A DNA stretch of 64,000 nt from Phaffia rhodozyma (taxonomy: Eukaryota; Basidiomycota; Tremellomycetes; Cystofilobasidiales; Mrakiaceae): NCBI GenBank assembly GCA_014706385.1, contig JACGZH010000005.1:1550001-1614000 (forward strand), in the 5' to 3' direction. The notes under the pieces were generated by a model, which saw nothing but the letters and a program-made list of their open reading frames with translations, had not been told where the DNA came from and ran no database searches. Each line of letters opens with the position of its first letter. Position 1 is the stretch's first letter. The translations under genes and the position numbers were made by a program. This document shows, piece after piece, positions 12,164-22,287 of this stretch.

Positions 12164-12812
12164 CGTTGTTTCCAAGAAGAACTACCTATGTGAATGACCA
12201 GCGATGGGACAACTATCACTACCTGAATGTTCTGTTTCCTTGGAAAGAACGGCAACCGAGGAACGTTTAGAGAAAAATAGAAAGAAGACGAACGGCCAAG
12301 TCGATTCAACTGGCCCTTATCTAATACCCGCTTTCGACTACTCTTTCTACAAATCCTGTTAGATATTACAAACAGACGAGTTAAATATCTCTTCTTGCGC
12401 ATCTCTGTCTTTCTCTTCCTTCATGACCACGGATTTTGAAAGTAGAACAGATGATTGATGGCTGCTCAATAGCTGATCGACCACAAACCCGATGAGGAAC
12501 AATCTAGCGAGGTCTCCCTAGTGAGACGTGGCGTCTCCGTGAGACTCTACTCTACCTTCGGCCAAAACCGCTCAGAGAGAAACAGCTCACAGCTATACAT
12601 ACACTCATTCTGCTCTTTCATCCGTGCTCCCTAATAATCTTCTGCTCATAGCTCTCCCTGCGCGCTGATGCTACGGAATGTGCTGAATGTCATCTGAAAT
12701 CTCTCAATTTGCTAACATTCGGTTGACTCGGTCGTATGCTGTCCTTTTATAGAGCTATTTCATTCATTTGATCCTTTCTTGATACGTTCATCCTTCTCAT
12801 CCTTCTCTTTCA
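12164..12812. promoter_or_regulatory. divergent promoter region of uS9m and ferric reductase
   Basis: About 650 bp between two genes transcribed away from each other, so both promoters must lie here. No conserved element was recognised. A pyrimidine-rich stretch (about 12770-12810) precedes the ferric reductase start. Confidence 0.55.
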
Positions 12813-15364
12813 ATGTCTGCAGCCGGCCTTCCCTCTGTTCCAGATCAATTCAAAGTCTACGAGTAGGTTGAAAGTTACAACGGTTTTCCGCTTTTCTTAC
12901 TCTCTGCTTCCTCCTGGTTGCTCAAGTATTGACCGTCCCTGACCATCCGGTACATGTTTCTGACAAGTCAGCTCGTACACCATCGATCCAAAGTACTCTC
13001 GGTACTTTACTTATGGATGGCTTGGCTCTCTCGCCCTTGCTCTTCTCTTCTCAGGCTCTTTCCTGGTACTCATCCGATCCTTCCGTTCCGGCCGATTCTT
13101 TTGTGGATGGTTCATCGATGAGGATCTGTCTCCCAGGCGTAAACTTCCATCTCTCGACCAAACACTCCATCAGGCGCTGTTAAAGGCCGAAGACGGCGAC
13201 TCATCCCGATCAGATAAAACTGCCAAACGACGAGGCTCAAACAAAAGAGTATTGAGTGCGAATCAGGCGATTGTCAATGATGGCTTGGCTTCGGCCGGTC
13301 GGCTGGTTCCAACTACTTTGGGAGGAGGAGGGCCAGAAGTCGTGTACCGGATGATTAGTGGGATCGTCTACCTAGGGATCGTGCTGCTATGCGTGCTAAA
13401 GGACGCCCAACTCTCGTCAAATCCCAACCGGTTCGGTATGGGCTGTTCCTTAAGAAGTTCAATAGCCTCTCTGTTGGCTTACTCACATCTGACACGCTCT
13501 GTTACTTTATATATCCATATCGGTCTCCGCCCTGTCCCCCATTCTCTCTAGGCTTTTTGACACTTGCCCAGCTTACACCTCTCTTTCTTCTATCAACGAA
13601 GAACAATCCCTTGGCCTTCATCCTTTCCACTGGTTACGAGAAAATTAACTGGGCTCATCGATGGCTCGGTCGGACTGTTTGGCTCACGGCCACTTGTCAT
13701 GGGTAAGATTACATCCATCGCCATATCCTTCTTGTGGCCCCCCTACACAACGTTTGCATTCGACATACGGCTAACTTCATATCCGTCGATTGGCATTCTC
13801 TCTCCAAACATGTTTAATCATTAGCGCTATGTGGGCATATAAACACGGAAGACAGTATACGCTCTCTAACCAGAAGACACGTTGGGGTCTAGCAGTCTAT
13901 TCGTTTCTCTGCCTCGTTCGTCCCTTATGTCGGATTCTGACATCCCTTCAATGCCCAAGTATCCAAAGAACCGCCTTCCATGCTTACCAATGTATCTTCC
14001 TTGTCTATAAAATACCTGTAGAGCGCATTGACGAGCATCAAACCAATCAGATCGAAGTGTTATACTCTGTTCTGGATTGCCCAGTGCGTTCTCTACACCC
14101 ATCACTTTGAACAGAATTTTTATCGTTGTTGACCATGACGTCTTTCTTTCTTTTCCTTTTATGACAAAGTATGATGTCCATCATCGGGTTCTTTGCGACC
14201 ATAGCATATCACACGCCTTTCGCTCAGCCATGGATCTATCCACCGATCGCACTATACGCGTTTGACCTGTGTGCGAGACTTGTCAAACTTCGTTTTAAGG
14301 ATGCGGAATTAATTCCTTTGGAAGGAATGACTTTGGTGGGTTGTGACCTCTTTCAACGTCAACGCTTTGATCGATCGTTCGCTGATCTAGTTCTCGCTTT
14401 CTTGCCGTCTCGTACACGAACGCATAGATACACATCCCACATGCAACACATGGCTGGCTTCCAGGTCAACACGTCTATCTTCGAATCTTCACGTCCAATT
14501 GGTCAGCCCTCGAACCCGCACACCCGTTCACCATCCTTTCTCCTCCTCGTCGCCCATCCCAGACCGACAGTTCAGCAGTCGAAAGAGGGGATGGATTGAT
14601 CTTATTGGCAGGATGCTCTGGAAATTGGACTCGGTCCATTCACTCATTAGCTCGGACCGGTCAATCCAGTTGTACCAAAGCCGTCACGTCGGAGGATTCA
14701 GAGAAAACCGACACGCCGGGTGTAGCTGTCAGTGTGATGCTGGATGGACCGTACGGGTCCTTCGGGGCTCATGGCTTGAGTGAGGAAAAGGCAGAGGTGG
14801 TGATCTGCATAGCCGGTGGAAGTGGAGTCAGTTTCTTGATCGCTTTAGCCGAGGAAGCTAGAGCAGAATGGGCTGCGATTGGAAGTAGGGCAAGATCGGG
14901 CGTTAAAGTTATCGAGTTGATTTGGGTCGTCCGGACTTTGGGTAAGTTTGTCTCCTGTGCTGGTTTATGATGGCATCCGGGCTCTGCTCAAGACGTATAC
15001 TATCTCTTACTACCGCTTCGAATATGTACAAGCAATGTACACGTCGCTCGAAGCTTTGCTATCTCCCTTACTCTCCTCCCGAGTAAGACTCTCCGTTTAT
15101 CTTACGCAGTCGCCGCCGCCGACGGCCAATGAAGACGCTCCTACCGTCAGGCCGTACACGACGCTTCATTTCATCAAACCAGACCTAGGAGCGACGTTGA
15201 GGACTCTGATGGACGAGCATGCACCCGTATCGGGAGTATCTGTAAGGGCTTGTGGTCCAAGTGGTTTGGTCCGTCAGGTCGAGAGATCAGTAGGCGAGCT
15301 AGGCAGAGCAGTGAGGACCGAGGTCGGGGGTATATCCTTTGAAGCAGAGTCTTTTAATGTTTGA
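12813..15364 (+). CDS. ferric reductase-like transmembrane oxidoreductase (FRE family)
   Basis: Multi-exon gene starting MSAAGLPSVPDQFKVYE at 12813. Membrane exons include GIVYLGIVLLCVLKD, FLTLAQLTPLFLLSTKNNP and YEKINWAHRWLGRTVWLTAT with a following CHG; the His residues suit the paired heme ligands of FRE/NOX proteins. Another hydrophobic exon (about 14171-14260) contains IGFFATIAYHTPFAQPW. The cytosolic half has the FAD-binding HPFT motif (about 14515-14535), VMLDGPYGSFGAHG, the nucleotide-binding IAGGSGVSFLIALAEE (about 14805-14850) and the terminal VRACGPSGLV (about 15244-15275). The family reduces ferric or cupric chelates at the cell surface using NADPH, FAD and heme. I see no iron-acquisition partner next door. 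Not all exon borders were resolved. Confidence 0.87.
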
Positions 15365-15644
15365 ATAAGGAAGGCGATGGCTCAATCGTGTATGCATGCG
15401 AATTTAATGAACGATGTATGCCTAAGAAACACCGAGTCTTGTCCGAGCGGCTTGCTCCCATAGTCGGAGATCTAATTCGGGACTTGGTCGAAGTAGAATC
15501 GCGCGAAGAATCCAATGGGGGATCTGGATTGTATGTGTCGACCAAGTCGGAAGGTTGACGGTGTCCAACGTAGGTAACTCTGAGGGCTGTCCAAAAAGTA
15601 TCAGGTCAGAACACGGGGAAAGAGAAACATGGGCGAATTTTATT

Positions 15645-16136
15645 TCAGATGAACACGTTTCCATAACGATGCAACATGTGAGAGAATCCAAATCGATTGA
15701 CACAAACAAGTACGCGTTCGAGATCGCCAACAGCGACCCAGTAGGATCCTTTCCCCGCATGACCACTTGTGCCAAACGCTCTAGCGGCCTCCAGATCGTC
15801 CGAGGGCCGAGGATAGAGGGAATCGTCAGAAGGATGATCGAAGCAGAGCTTCGGGTCGATCCAGACGGCTGTCGACCGATCGACACTACTGAGCAGGGCA
15901 AGCCTGGTGGGTGGATGATATGTCAAAAGGCTAGTTGACATCAGCAGAAGAGGGTCAAAAGGTAAGATGTCTAAGTAAGAAATTTGATTGAACAAAAAAA
16001 AAACGACTCACTGGCCGGCTAATCTGAGCTTCGGATTGACGATATCGGAAGCTGCAAACACGGCTGGAATCCGATCAATCGGTACGATCTGAGCTGGCGA
16101 CGGTCGGTTTGAGAAGGACTCAACATACGGCGCCAT
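15645..16136 (-). CDS. small OB-fold candidate resembling CST subunit TEN1
   Basis: Two-exon gene, 136 residues. Exon 1 (16136-16012) starts MAPYVESFSNRPSPAQIV and includes VNPKLRLAG. The intron (16011-15931) has a GTGAGT donor, a long pyrimidine tract and a CTAG acceptor, and joins in frame to LLTYHPPTRLALLSSVDR. VWIDPKLCLDH-like text, then YWVAVGDLERVLVCVNRFG, ends at stop 15645. The order 'first beta strand (LR..G), LLTYHP..LALLS, WID..LC, WVAVGDLE' resembles fungal TEN1, which binds STN1 in the telomere-capping CST complex. TEN1 diverges quickly, so this is a family suggestion. Plus-strand frames over the same bases look like shadows. It could be another small OB-fold protein. Confidence 0.45.
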
Positions 16137-16730
16137 GGGAACGTAAAACGTGAGAGTAGAAGTAGGTAGATGATGATGAAGAACGAACGAAAGATAAATT
16201 GTTAAATGATCAACGCGTCTCGACGCGTCATGAAATGTATGCAGGTGGACTGACGTAATTCCATTACTTAAGTAGATATATATGAATGTTACCTAACCCG
16301 AAACTGACCGCTATTCCATTTAACTTGTCCTTCTTTAAACCTCTTACTCTCACCATCCTCCTTTGCTCGTTTGAGTTTCCTATCATCTTCTCTTTTGGCG
16401 TTCGGAGAGAGCTAGCCAGATCCTTTCTTCCAGCTCGCCTTTCTGTTCTCTGTAGAATCAATCCGGTTTTGTCCTCTGTCTTTTATTGCCTTAAGAGAAG
16501 GTATGTTGTCGTTTTCTCTTTTCTTCGTAGAGCGCTCGTTCGCTCTTTCTCTCTCGCTTTCGATTCCATTATACGGTTCAGTCCCACAAATCGCAGATTC
16601 CAATCTGTATGGATGGACTGATCTGACAATGACAGAATGCTTCTCATTTCACCATACATAGTTGAAAAACTGATTCAACTCTCTGCCCTCCTCTTTCATC
16701 TTTCAAATCTGTAATCGAAAGCAGCTCAAT
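16137..16730. promoter_or_regulatory. divergent promoter region of TEN1-like and Ser-rich genes
   Basis: About 590 bp between divergent starts. The plus-strand side is pyrimidine-rich (about 16316-16580), as is common upstream of starts in this window. No further motif was recognised. Confidence 0.5.
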
Positions 16731-18004
16731 ATGTCAACGACCTCAGTATCTTCATCCTCATCTTCCACGAGCGTGACTGTCTCTTCGACCTCATCCACAG
16801 CAACATCAAGTTTAGCATCGGTGTCCGCGTCCTCGTCCTCGACCTCTGCTCTGTCCTCTTCGTCTTCATACCTAGCCTCAGTATCTAGCACAGCTTCGGC
16901 TGCCTCAACATCAGCTTCAAAGTCATCTTCTACTGCGGCTGGATCAAATACGGCAACGACGGCTATTCCAAATTCTTCTAACATCAGCTCTGGTAACAAG
17001 GGTCTCTCCAGTGGAGCTATCGGAGGAATCGTAGGGGGAGTTGCTGGTGGATTGGTTATACTGGGTCTTCTTTTTTGGTTGTGGAAATTCACCAAGAATA
17101 GAAAATCGATTGAGAAGCTGCCGCCGCCGTCAGTAACCTCTTCTTTTTCTTTTTCTTTTTGTCAAATCCTTTGAGATCACCGAAGAACGTCCAAGACTAA
17201 ATTCCATACGTGTTGGCTACCAACCGCATAACCAACCTCAAAAGACCTCCAAGGCGGATGCAGACGTCTGGATCTAGCGAGCCTGTGACGCTGTCGGCCG
17301 CTCGGCGTGCGTCATCGTACAATAGTTGTGAGTCTTGGTTTCTCCTTCATGTCTTATGTATACATTTCATCCAAGTATCGTCATCACGTGTCTCTTGTTT
17401 CCTGACTGACCGACTTTTTCCATTTGTGAACTCAGTGATGCAACCCTCGTACAACAGTAGTATGCGCGGTAGCTCGTTCCCGACCCAACATTCTCTTTCG
17501 AACTATAACGCATACGGCCCGACATACTCAAAGTACTCTCAGCCATCTTCCGACCCGTTCGAGGCAGAATTCAACGCCGACTCTTCAGTCCCCCCGTCCG
17601 CTACGGAACCTTATCCTGCCCCATCTGGTGGCCTACCCTCACGCCCCGGCTCATTCTCCTCTCGATCATCCGATTCGCCCCCTCACTCACTATCAAACTT
17701 GGCCTCTAACTCGGCCACTCATGTGCCACTCGTTCCGTCTGGTACTGGATCTCGATCCCAGGGAACACCTCATCAGCTTCGAATCAACACTGTTACATCA
17801 AGGGACAGACGACCTAACCGATCAGTTTCTTCGATGTCGTCCTTTGGCCTACCAGGCGGATCAACTGGTCAGCGAGGTAGCTTCGGATCTAAGAGCGGGG
17901 CACCTCATGTCAATCGACCTGTGAACTTGATCATGCCGACCATGCTGGGCACTAACTCTAGTAGTACGTCAAGTAAATACGCCCTTGATGAAGGACAGGT
18001 CTAG
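16731..18004 (+). CDS. Ser/Thr-rich single-pass membrane protein, unknown function
   Basis: Exon 1 (from ATG 16731) encodes about 95 residues that are mostly Ser, Thr and Ala, then a Gly-rich hinge (GAIGGIVGGVAGG) running into one membrane segment (LVILGLLFWLWKF) and a basic stop-transfer stretch (TKNRKS). Later exons (about 17200-17335 and 17437-18004) encode a Ser/Pro-rich disordered tail with no domain, ending at 18004. The layout (O-mannosylatable Ser/Thr stalk, GG-rich TM, cytosolic tail) resembles Mid2/Wsc-type cell-wall stress sensors, but I see neither a signal peptide nor a WSC domain. An exon further upstream could supply a signal sequence. The splicing between 17129 and 17250 is not resolved. 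Confidence 0.6.
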
Positions 18005-18737
18005 TCTGGGAGAATCTTTTTCCTCCTTCCTCTTTCTTATTTTTCTCTTCTGTCACTCCTTTCGTGCTGGCTTGCCCTCAATTACCTTAGTTGCTTTCCT
18101 CTACGGACTTGTGAATGCGCACTGTTGTTTCTGTTGCTTGCCTCTTTTCATATCTTCTTTGTTTCTTCGTATCCAAAGACACATTCTTTGCTTTTCTTCG
18201 CTTTGTGCTTTCCTTCTTCATTCCCCTCTGTATCTGTACACAATGTTTTCGATTTTCTTTTCTAACACCTTTTTGGACTCTTGCAGACCTTGTCTTACTT
18301 CCTCCTTCTTTGATAGCTTCTCCTCCCTTTTCCTTCTCGTTTTCTCCACTTGTTCCCCGTCTTAATGTTAATTTTGTTATTATTTTTGTCTTTTTCTCTC
18401 TTTCTTTTTCTTGGTAATTTTTTTTTATAATCGAACAGATCATATATTTTATACTGCCTCTCCTTCCTTTTCATTTTCCCTCTCATCCTATCATTCACGT
18501 CTGAGCCTCAAGAACGATGGCGAAGATTAGAATAGAAATTATGATTAGATTAGACATGTATTTATATGTGTATATGTCTATACGTCTATATGTTTCACCA
18601 AACCACTTGTCCTCAAAATAACTTTAAAAAAAATTCCCATGTTCTTCCGAGAGATCAAGATCCTCTTCTTTTCCGTTCCCTTATTCTCATGTGGACTCCA
18701 TCGAATGACATCTCTGTGATTACTGGTCAAACATGAA
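18005..18737. other. convergent 3' intergenic region
   Basis: Very pyrimidine-rich on the plus strand (about 18010-18480), then AT-rich (18530-18640). It should hold the 3' ends of the two converging genes. The long open frames come from the biased composition and encode no recognisable protein. Confidence 0.5.
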
Positions 18738-19736
18738 CTAAGATTTATCGTTCAATGTCAATAGACCCGACCAAACCACGCCTTCTCCATACTCTCCTTC
18801 TACCTTGTTCTCGACGTCTGCCCAACTTTCCGTTCTCGGATCCCACTTTACGACGTTCAGTTCTCTGACCAGACATCCCCCGGTTCTCGCAAGTTCAAGA
18901 AACCGGTCAACCGTACCTCTGGATCCACCGTGGAAGCCAGCGGTGATATACGCTTTACCGTGTATCGGCTCGAGCAAGGAATAAATCGATTGAAGAAGTG
19001 AGAGATGCGAAGAAGTATGGAACAACGTGTCGGATAGAAGGAGGGTACTGTATTTCCTTGGGATTTGACCAGAAGGGGCGACGAGAAGAGAGGCGGGATC
19101 GGTTCCCCATTCATACCCTAAGACCTCCCATCCGGGGTTTTGTTTTACCTTGGCTCGAGATTGAGATTGAGGTTGGGACTGAGAACGGATATACGAGGTC
19201 AAGGTATCGAGTACGAGAAGATAGTTTTCGCGAAGAATGTCGCAGATACCAGAATCTCCAAAATCAGTAGCTACCACAGTTCCCAGTTCTTCTTGCGATT
19301 CTACCATGTCATCTTTTGTCGGTATCGTCGGTGTTTTTCCTAAGCATGATGTTCCGCTTTCAAGTTCAACTTTCTCCTCGGTTTGCTCAAGGTCTAGAGC
19401 CATGGAAACCAAAGCCATGATTCCCGGCAGACCCATTCCGGCACCCAGCTCCAATACTCTTCCTTTCCCTTGACCTTCCCGTCCTAGATCGACCACTCCC
19501 GTCAAGATCAGATGAGACAGATATATCCCTGACGGCCATAGATATTGAGCTTGTAGGTTGTTCAACCGAGCTGGAGGGTTTGGAAAGCCTAATTTGATAG
19601 GAAACGGAAGTAAAGGATGTTCATGGACGTATATGTTAGAGAACGAGGATGAGTGGGCGATGATCGGTTGCTCGAATAGTGGTGGAAGGGAGCTCTCAAA
19701 CAAGTCCAACGGATCCTGGTCGATTGATTCGGACAT
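18738..19736 (-). CDS. EFM7: protein N-terminal and lysine N-methyltransferase EFM7 (NNT1 family)
   Basis: Single uninterrupted frame of 332 residues; it starts at ATG 19736 (MSESIDQDPLDLFESSL) and ends at 18738. It is a class I SAM-dependent methyltransferase of family 16. Residues 61-73 (LQAQYLWPSGIYL) form the family's entry motif, and 95-105 (LELGAGMGLPG) the SAM-binding motif I. VVATDFGDSGICDILREN follows, then VLGYEWG and LLLSDTLFHTSSH (post-motif II), and AGFHGG near the C-terminus. In yeast Efm7 methylates the N-terminus and Lys3 of translation elongation factor eEF1A. The region around residues 110-150 is a Glu/Ser-rich insertion. It is the only multi-hundred-residue gene here for which I see no intron. 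Confidence 0.87.
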   Translation of the reverse strand: MSESIDQDPLDLFESSLPPLFEQPIIAHSSSFSNIYVHEHPLLPFPIKLGFPNPPARLNNLQAQYLWPSGIYLSHLILTGVVDLGREGQGKGRVLELGAGMGLPGIMALVSMALDLEQTEEKVELESGTSCLGKTPTIPTKDDMVESQEELGTVVATDFGDSGICDILRENYLLVLDTLTSYIRSQSQPQSQSRAKVKQNPGWEVLGYEWGTDPASLLVAPSGQIPRKYSTLLLSDTLFHTSSHLSLLQSIYSLLEPIHGKAYITAGFHGGSRGTVDRFLELARTGGCLVRELNVVKWDPRTESWADVENKVEGEYGEGVVWSGLLTLNDKS

Positions 19737-20036
19737 ATCGATGTGTTAAGGGAACTTGAGTCGTTGAACAGTCAACGTCAAGCTGAGAGTCGATGACGAG
19801 GATCAGATGTGACAGCTCGAAAAATGACCGGTCAAGTCCGTTCAACCCTAACGATCTCTTTCACTCAAAAGTGTGTCCAGAATCATCCTACTGATCAAAT
19901 TTAGGGAAGGAAAAGAGAATTGACGTGGACAATGATTATGATTACAACCCTGATAGAATGACGAGTCTTTCGTCCGTCCTCTCTCTCCGCCTAAACATGT
20001 TTTGTGTATTTGGTATTCTCTAAATCGGGGTTCTTT

Positions 20037-22038
20037 CTAGTTTCCAGGAACATACGGCTCAATGAGCATCTGGGACATAAGGAAACAAGGAAAACGATGC
20101 AGAAGAGTCAGATAGCCACTCTATACAGATGTGAACAAAGGAAAAGGTCAGAACTACCAACCTTGCTGAACTCTTTAATCTTTTCTGCGCCCCTGACTTC
20201 CTCCGTCTTGAGAGGGAGCTTGACAATATGGAAATCAGCTCCGTAAAGGTCGTAAGCTTCGAGGAGATACTTTTGCTGCATCGCTTGGCGAACGTTGCAG
20301 TGCTCGCAATTAGAATCTAAAATTGCAGAGTCATCGGTCTATCAGGTTATTGGATCGTTCTGTGAGATTTTATAGTTTGAAGACAAGAACGAACTATCTT
20401 TCGGGTAGAGGAGTTGGTTGATGACAATGTTGTGGGTATCGATCTCATAGTTCGTAAGCTCCTGAACCAGTCGTTCTGTCTCGTACAACGAGAGGAACTC
20501 GGAGATTGCCACGCAAACAAAAGTCGTCTTGTCCTGTATTGATATGATGAGATAAGTTTGTTCAGCAAAGAGGATGGGTGTGACCTCTTCTTGACAAAAG
20601 CTAGCAAAGTGAAAAGACTGACCGGATCGGTGAATTGTGTATTGACCTCATTGATAACGGCTCGCATGGATTCTAACTTTGCAAACATATCCTCTTGAGG
20701 CGCATTACCTCCCATCATGCTCGTCATCTAAAGTAAGGAGTGATGGAATGGTGAGACGTTTCGAGATGAAGGACGAGAGAAAAAGGAAGACCAGACGAAC
20801 GAACCTGCTGAATCATTGGGCCAAATCGACCTCCTAGCTGTGAGAGCTTTCCAAGCGCCTTCTCCAGCACCGAAGGGAATGAGAGGAATCGGAGAGTATG
20901 TCCAGTAGGCGCAGTATCGAACACGATGACCTCAAACTCCATAGATTTGACATGTCTTATTAAAAAAAATCCCCAACAAACAAAGGCAATGGCTGAGCGG
21001 ATGCGCACAAGAGAAAAGTCGGAAGTACAAGAGCGTGCAACCTACTTCATTACCTCAGCAAACCCCATAGCCTCGTCAACTCCCGGGATAGCAAACGCTA
21101 GATCCTGCATAAGGCCCGACATGGCTCCTCCTCCAGAAGCGTCAGCTGATAAGAGAAAGAAGGAGCGACTGTAAGTCTAGTGAAACTCAGATTGACGAGA
21201 TCATAATACACAAAGAACGAATCAGCTCACCGTTGTCGATCATCTCTTGCATCGATCCCGTTGGGTCGATCTCCATTGCAAAGAGATTGTCAAATCCATT
21301 GACTTTGGTAGCGTCCTGATGCAAGAGAGAAAGAGTGATGCGACCTCAGCAAACCATCAGATCGGATGTGACTATAAAGAAAAGAAAAAGTGATGTGTAC
21401 CTTGTTGAACTTCTGACCGAACGCATCGGAAAGATTATGCGCAGGATCGGTGGACTAACGGAAAAGCGATAACAGGATATCATGATCAGAAGTGAAGTCT
21501 CATACACGTCCCAAGGCAGCGATATGATCAGATCGGAGAACTTACGATCAAAAGAACAGATTCTCGGCAAGAAGCCAACTGAGTAGCGAGGGAACATGAG
21601 GTGGTAGTCTTCCCTGTTGGCCAGTAGAAGATGCTAGTATGAGTATACACAGAAGACTTTGCAAAAAGACGCTTAGGGGAAACGATACGTACCTACTCCT
21701 CCCTTTCCACCTGAGATGAAGCAAAGAACGAAGAAAATAAAAGCAAAGACAAAAATGAGACTGGTGTCCGAGACCAATTGGGCACAGCTTCAATCTTTGA
21801 GTAGGAAGAACAGAGGATACTCAACCACAAAAGATCCACTGTACATAGCCAAGATGTGAAGGCGACCTACGTGTCAGTTTAGATGTCTATAAATGATAAC
21901 ACAAACAAGCCTCCTCGAACAAAAAGATAAACAAACCTTGAGACTCTTTTGATCAAGAATATTCTGAAGAGTTCCAGGAAGGAGATCCTGTTCTGCAAGA
22001 GCTAGTGCTTGAGCTGTTTCTGATTTGGCAACAGACAT
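20037..22038 (-). CDS. GET3: ATPase GET3 (guided entry of tail-anchored proteins; ASNA1/TRC40)
   Basis: Cytosolic homodimeric ATPase that delivers tail-anchored proteins to the ER. Exon 1 (22038-21937) begins [20 protein letters not shown]. Exon 2 is only 13 nt (21838-21826) and exon 3 only 18 nt (21710-21693). With exon 4 (21613-21546) they spell WIFCGGKGGVGKTTT, the deviant Walker A. Later exons give [45 protein letters not shown] (Switch II), [30 protein letters not shown], then [48 protein letters not shown] (zinc-binding CxxC) and a short last exon, [10 protein letters not shown], with the stop at 20037. An in-frame upstream ATG (22203) would add 55 residues; MSVAKSE is preferred because homologues start close to the P-loop. 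Confidence 0.95.
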
Positions 22039-22287
22039 GATCGATTTGTCGATTGAAGTTGGTTGATGGCTAGGATCCGGACTAGACGAAATCCTAAGCG
22101 GCGTAGAAGCTTCTGGTGTTGGGGACACAGGCACATGTAAGACGAAGTCACGTGCCGACCGTAACCAAATCTGATCGGCCCGGCCCCCGACTTTTCTCGC
22201 CAAGTTCCATCGTCGTTTAATTCAAACCCAGCGTCGACTGATCTGCCAGCTTGGCTGAGAACTTGTTTGCCAGCTCACTTACAACAG
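22039..22287. promoter_or_regulatory. divergent promoter of GET3 and PAQR gene, with one CACGTG site
   Basis: A 249-bp interval between divergent starts. It carries CACGTG at 22149-22154, in a TCACGTGC context, a likely bHLH (Cbf1-type) site. Confidence 0.5.

Noticed and set aside
15555..15938. 127-codon plus-strand frame downstream of the ferric reductase
   Set aside because: The minus strand gives a properly spliced protein with a better family resemblance over the same bases; this frame has no recognisable feature.
18010..18480. Long open frames rich in Phe/Ser/Leu (plus) and Lys/Glu/Arg (minus)
   Set aside because: They arise from a pyrimidine-rich 3' region; no conserved sequence.
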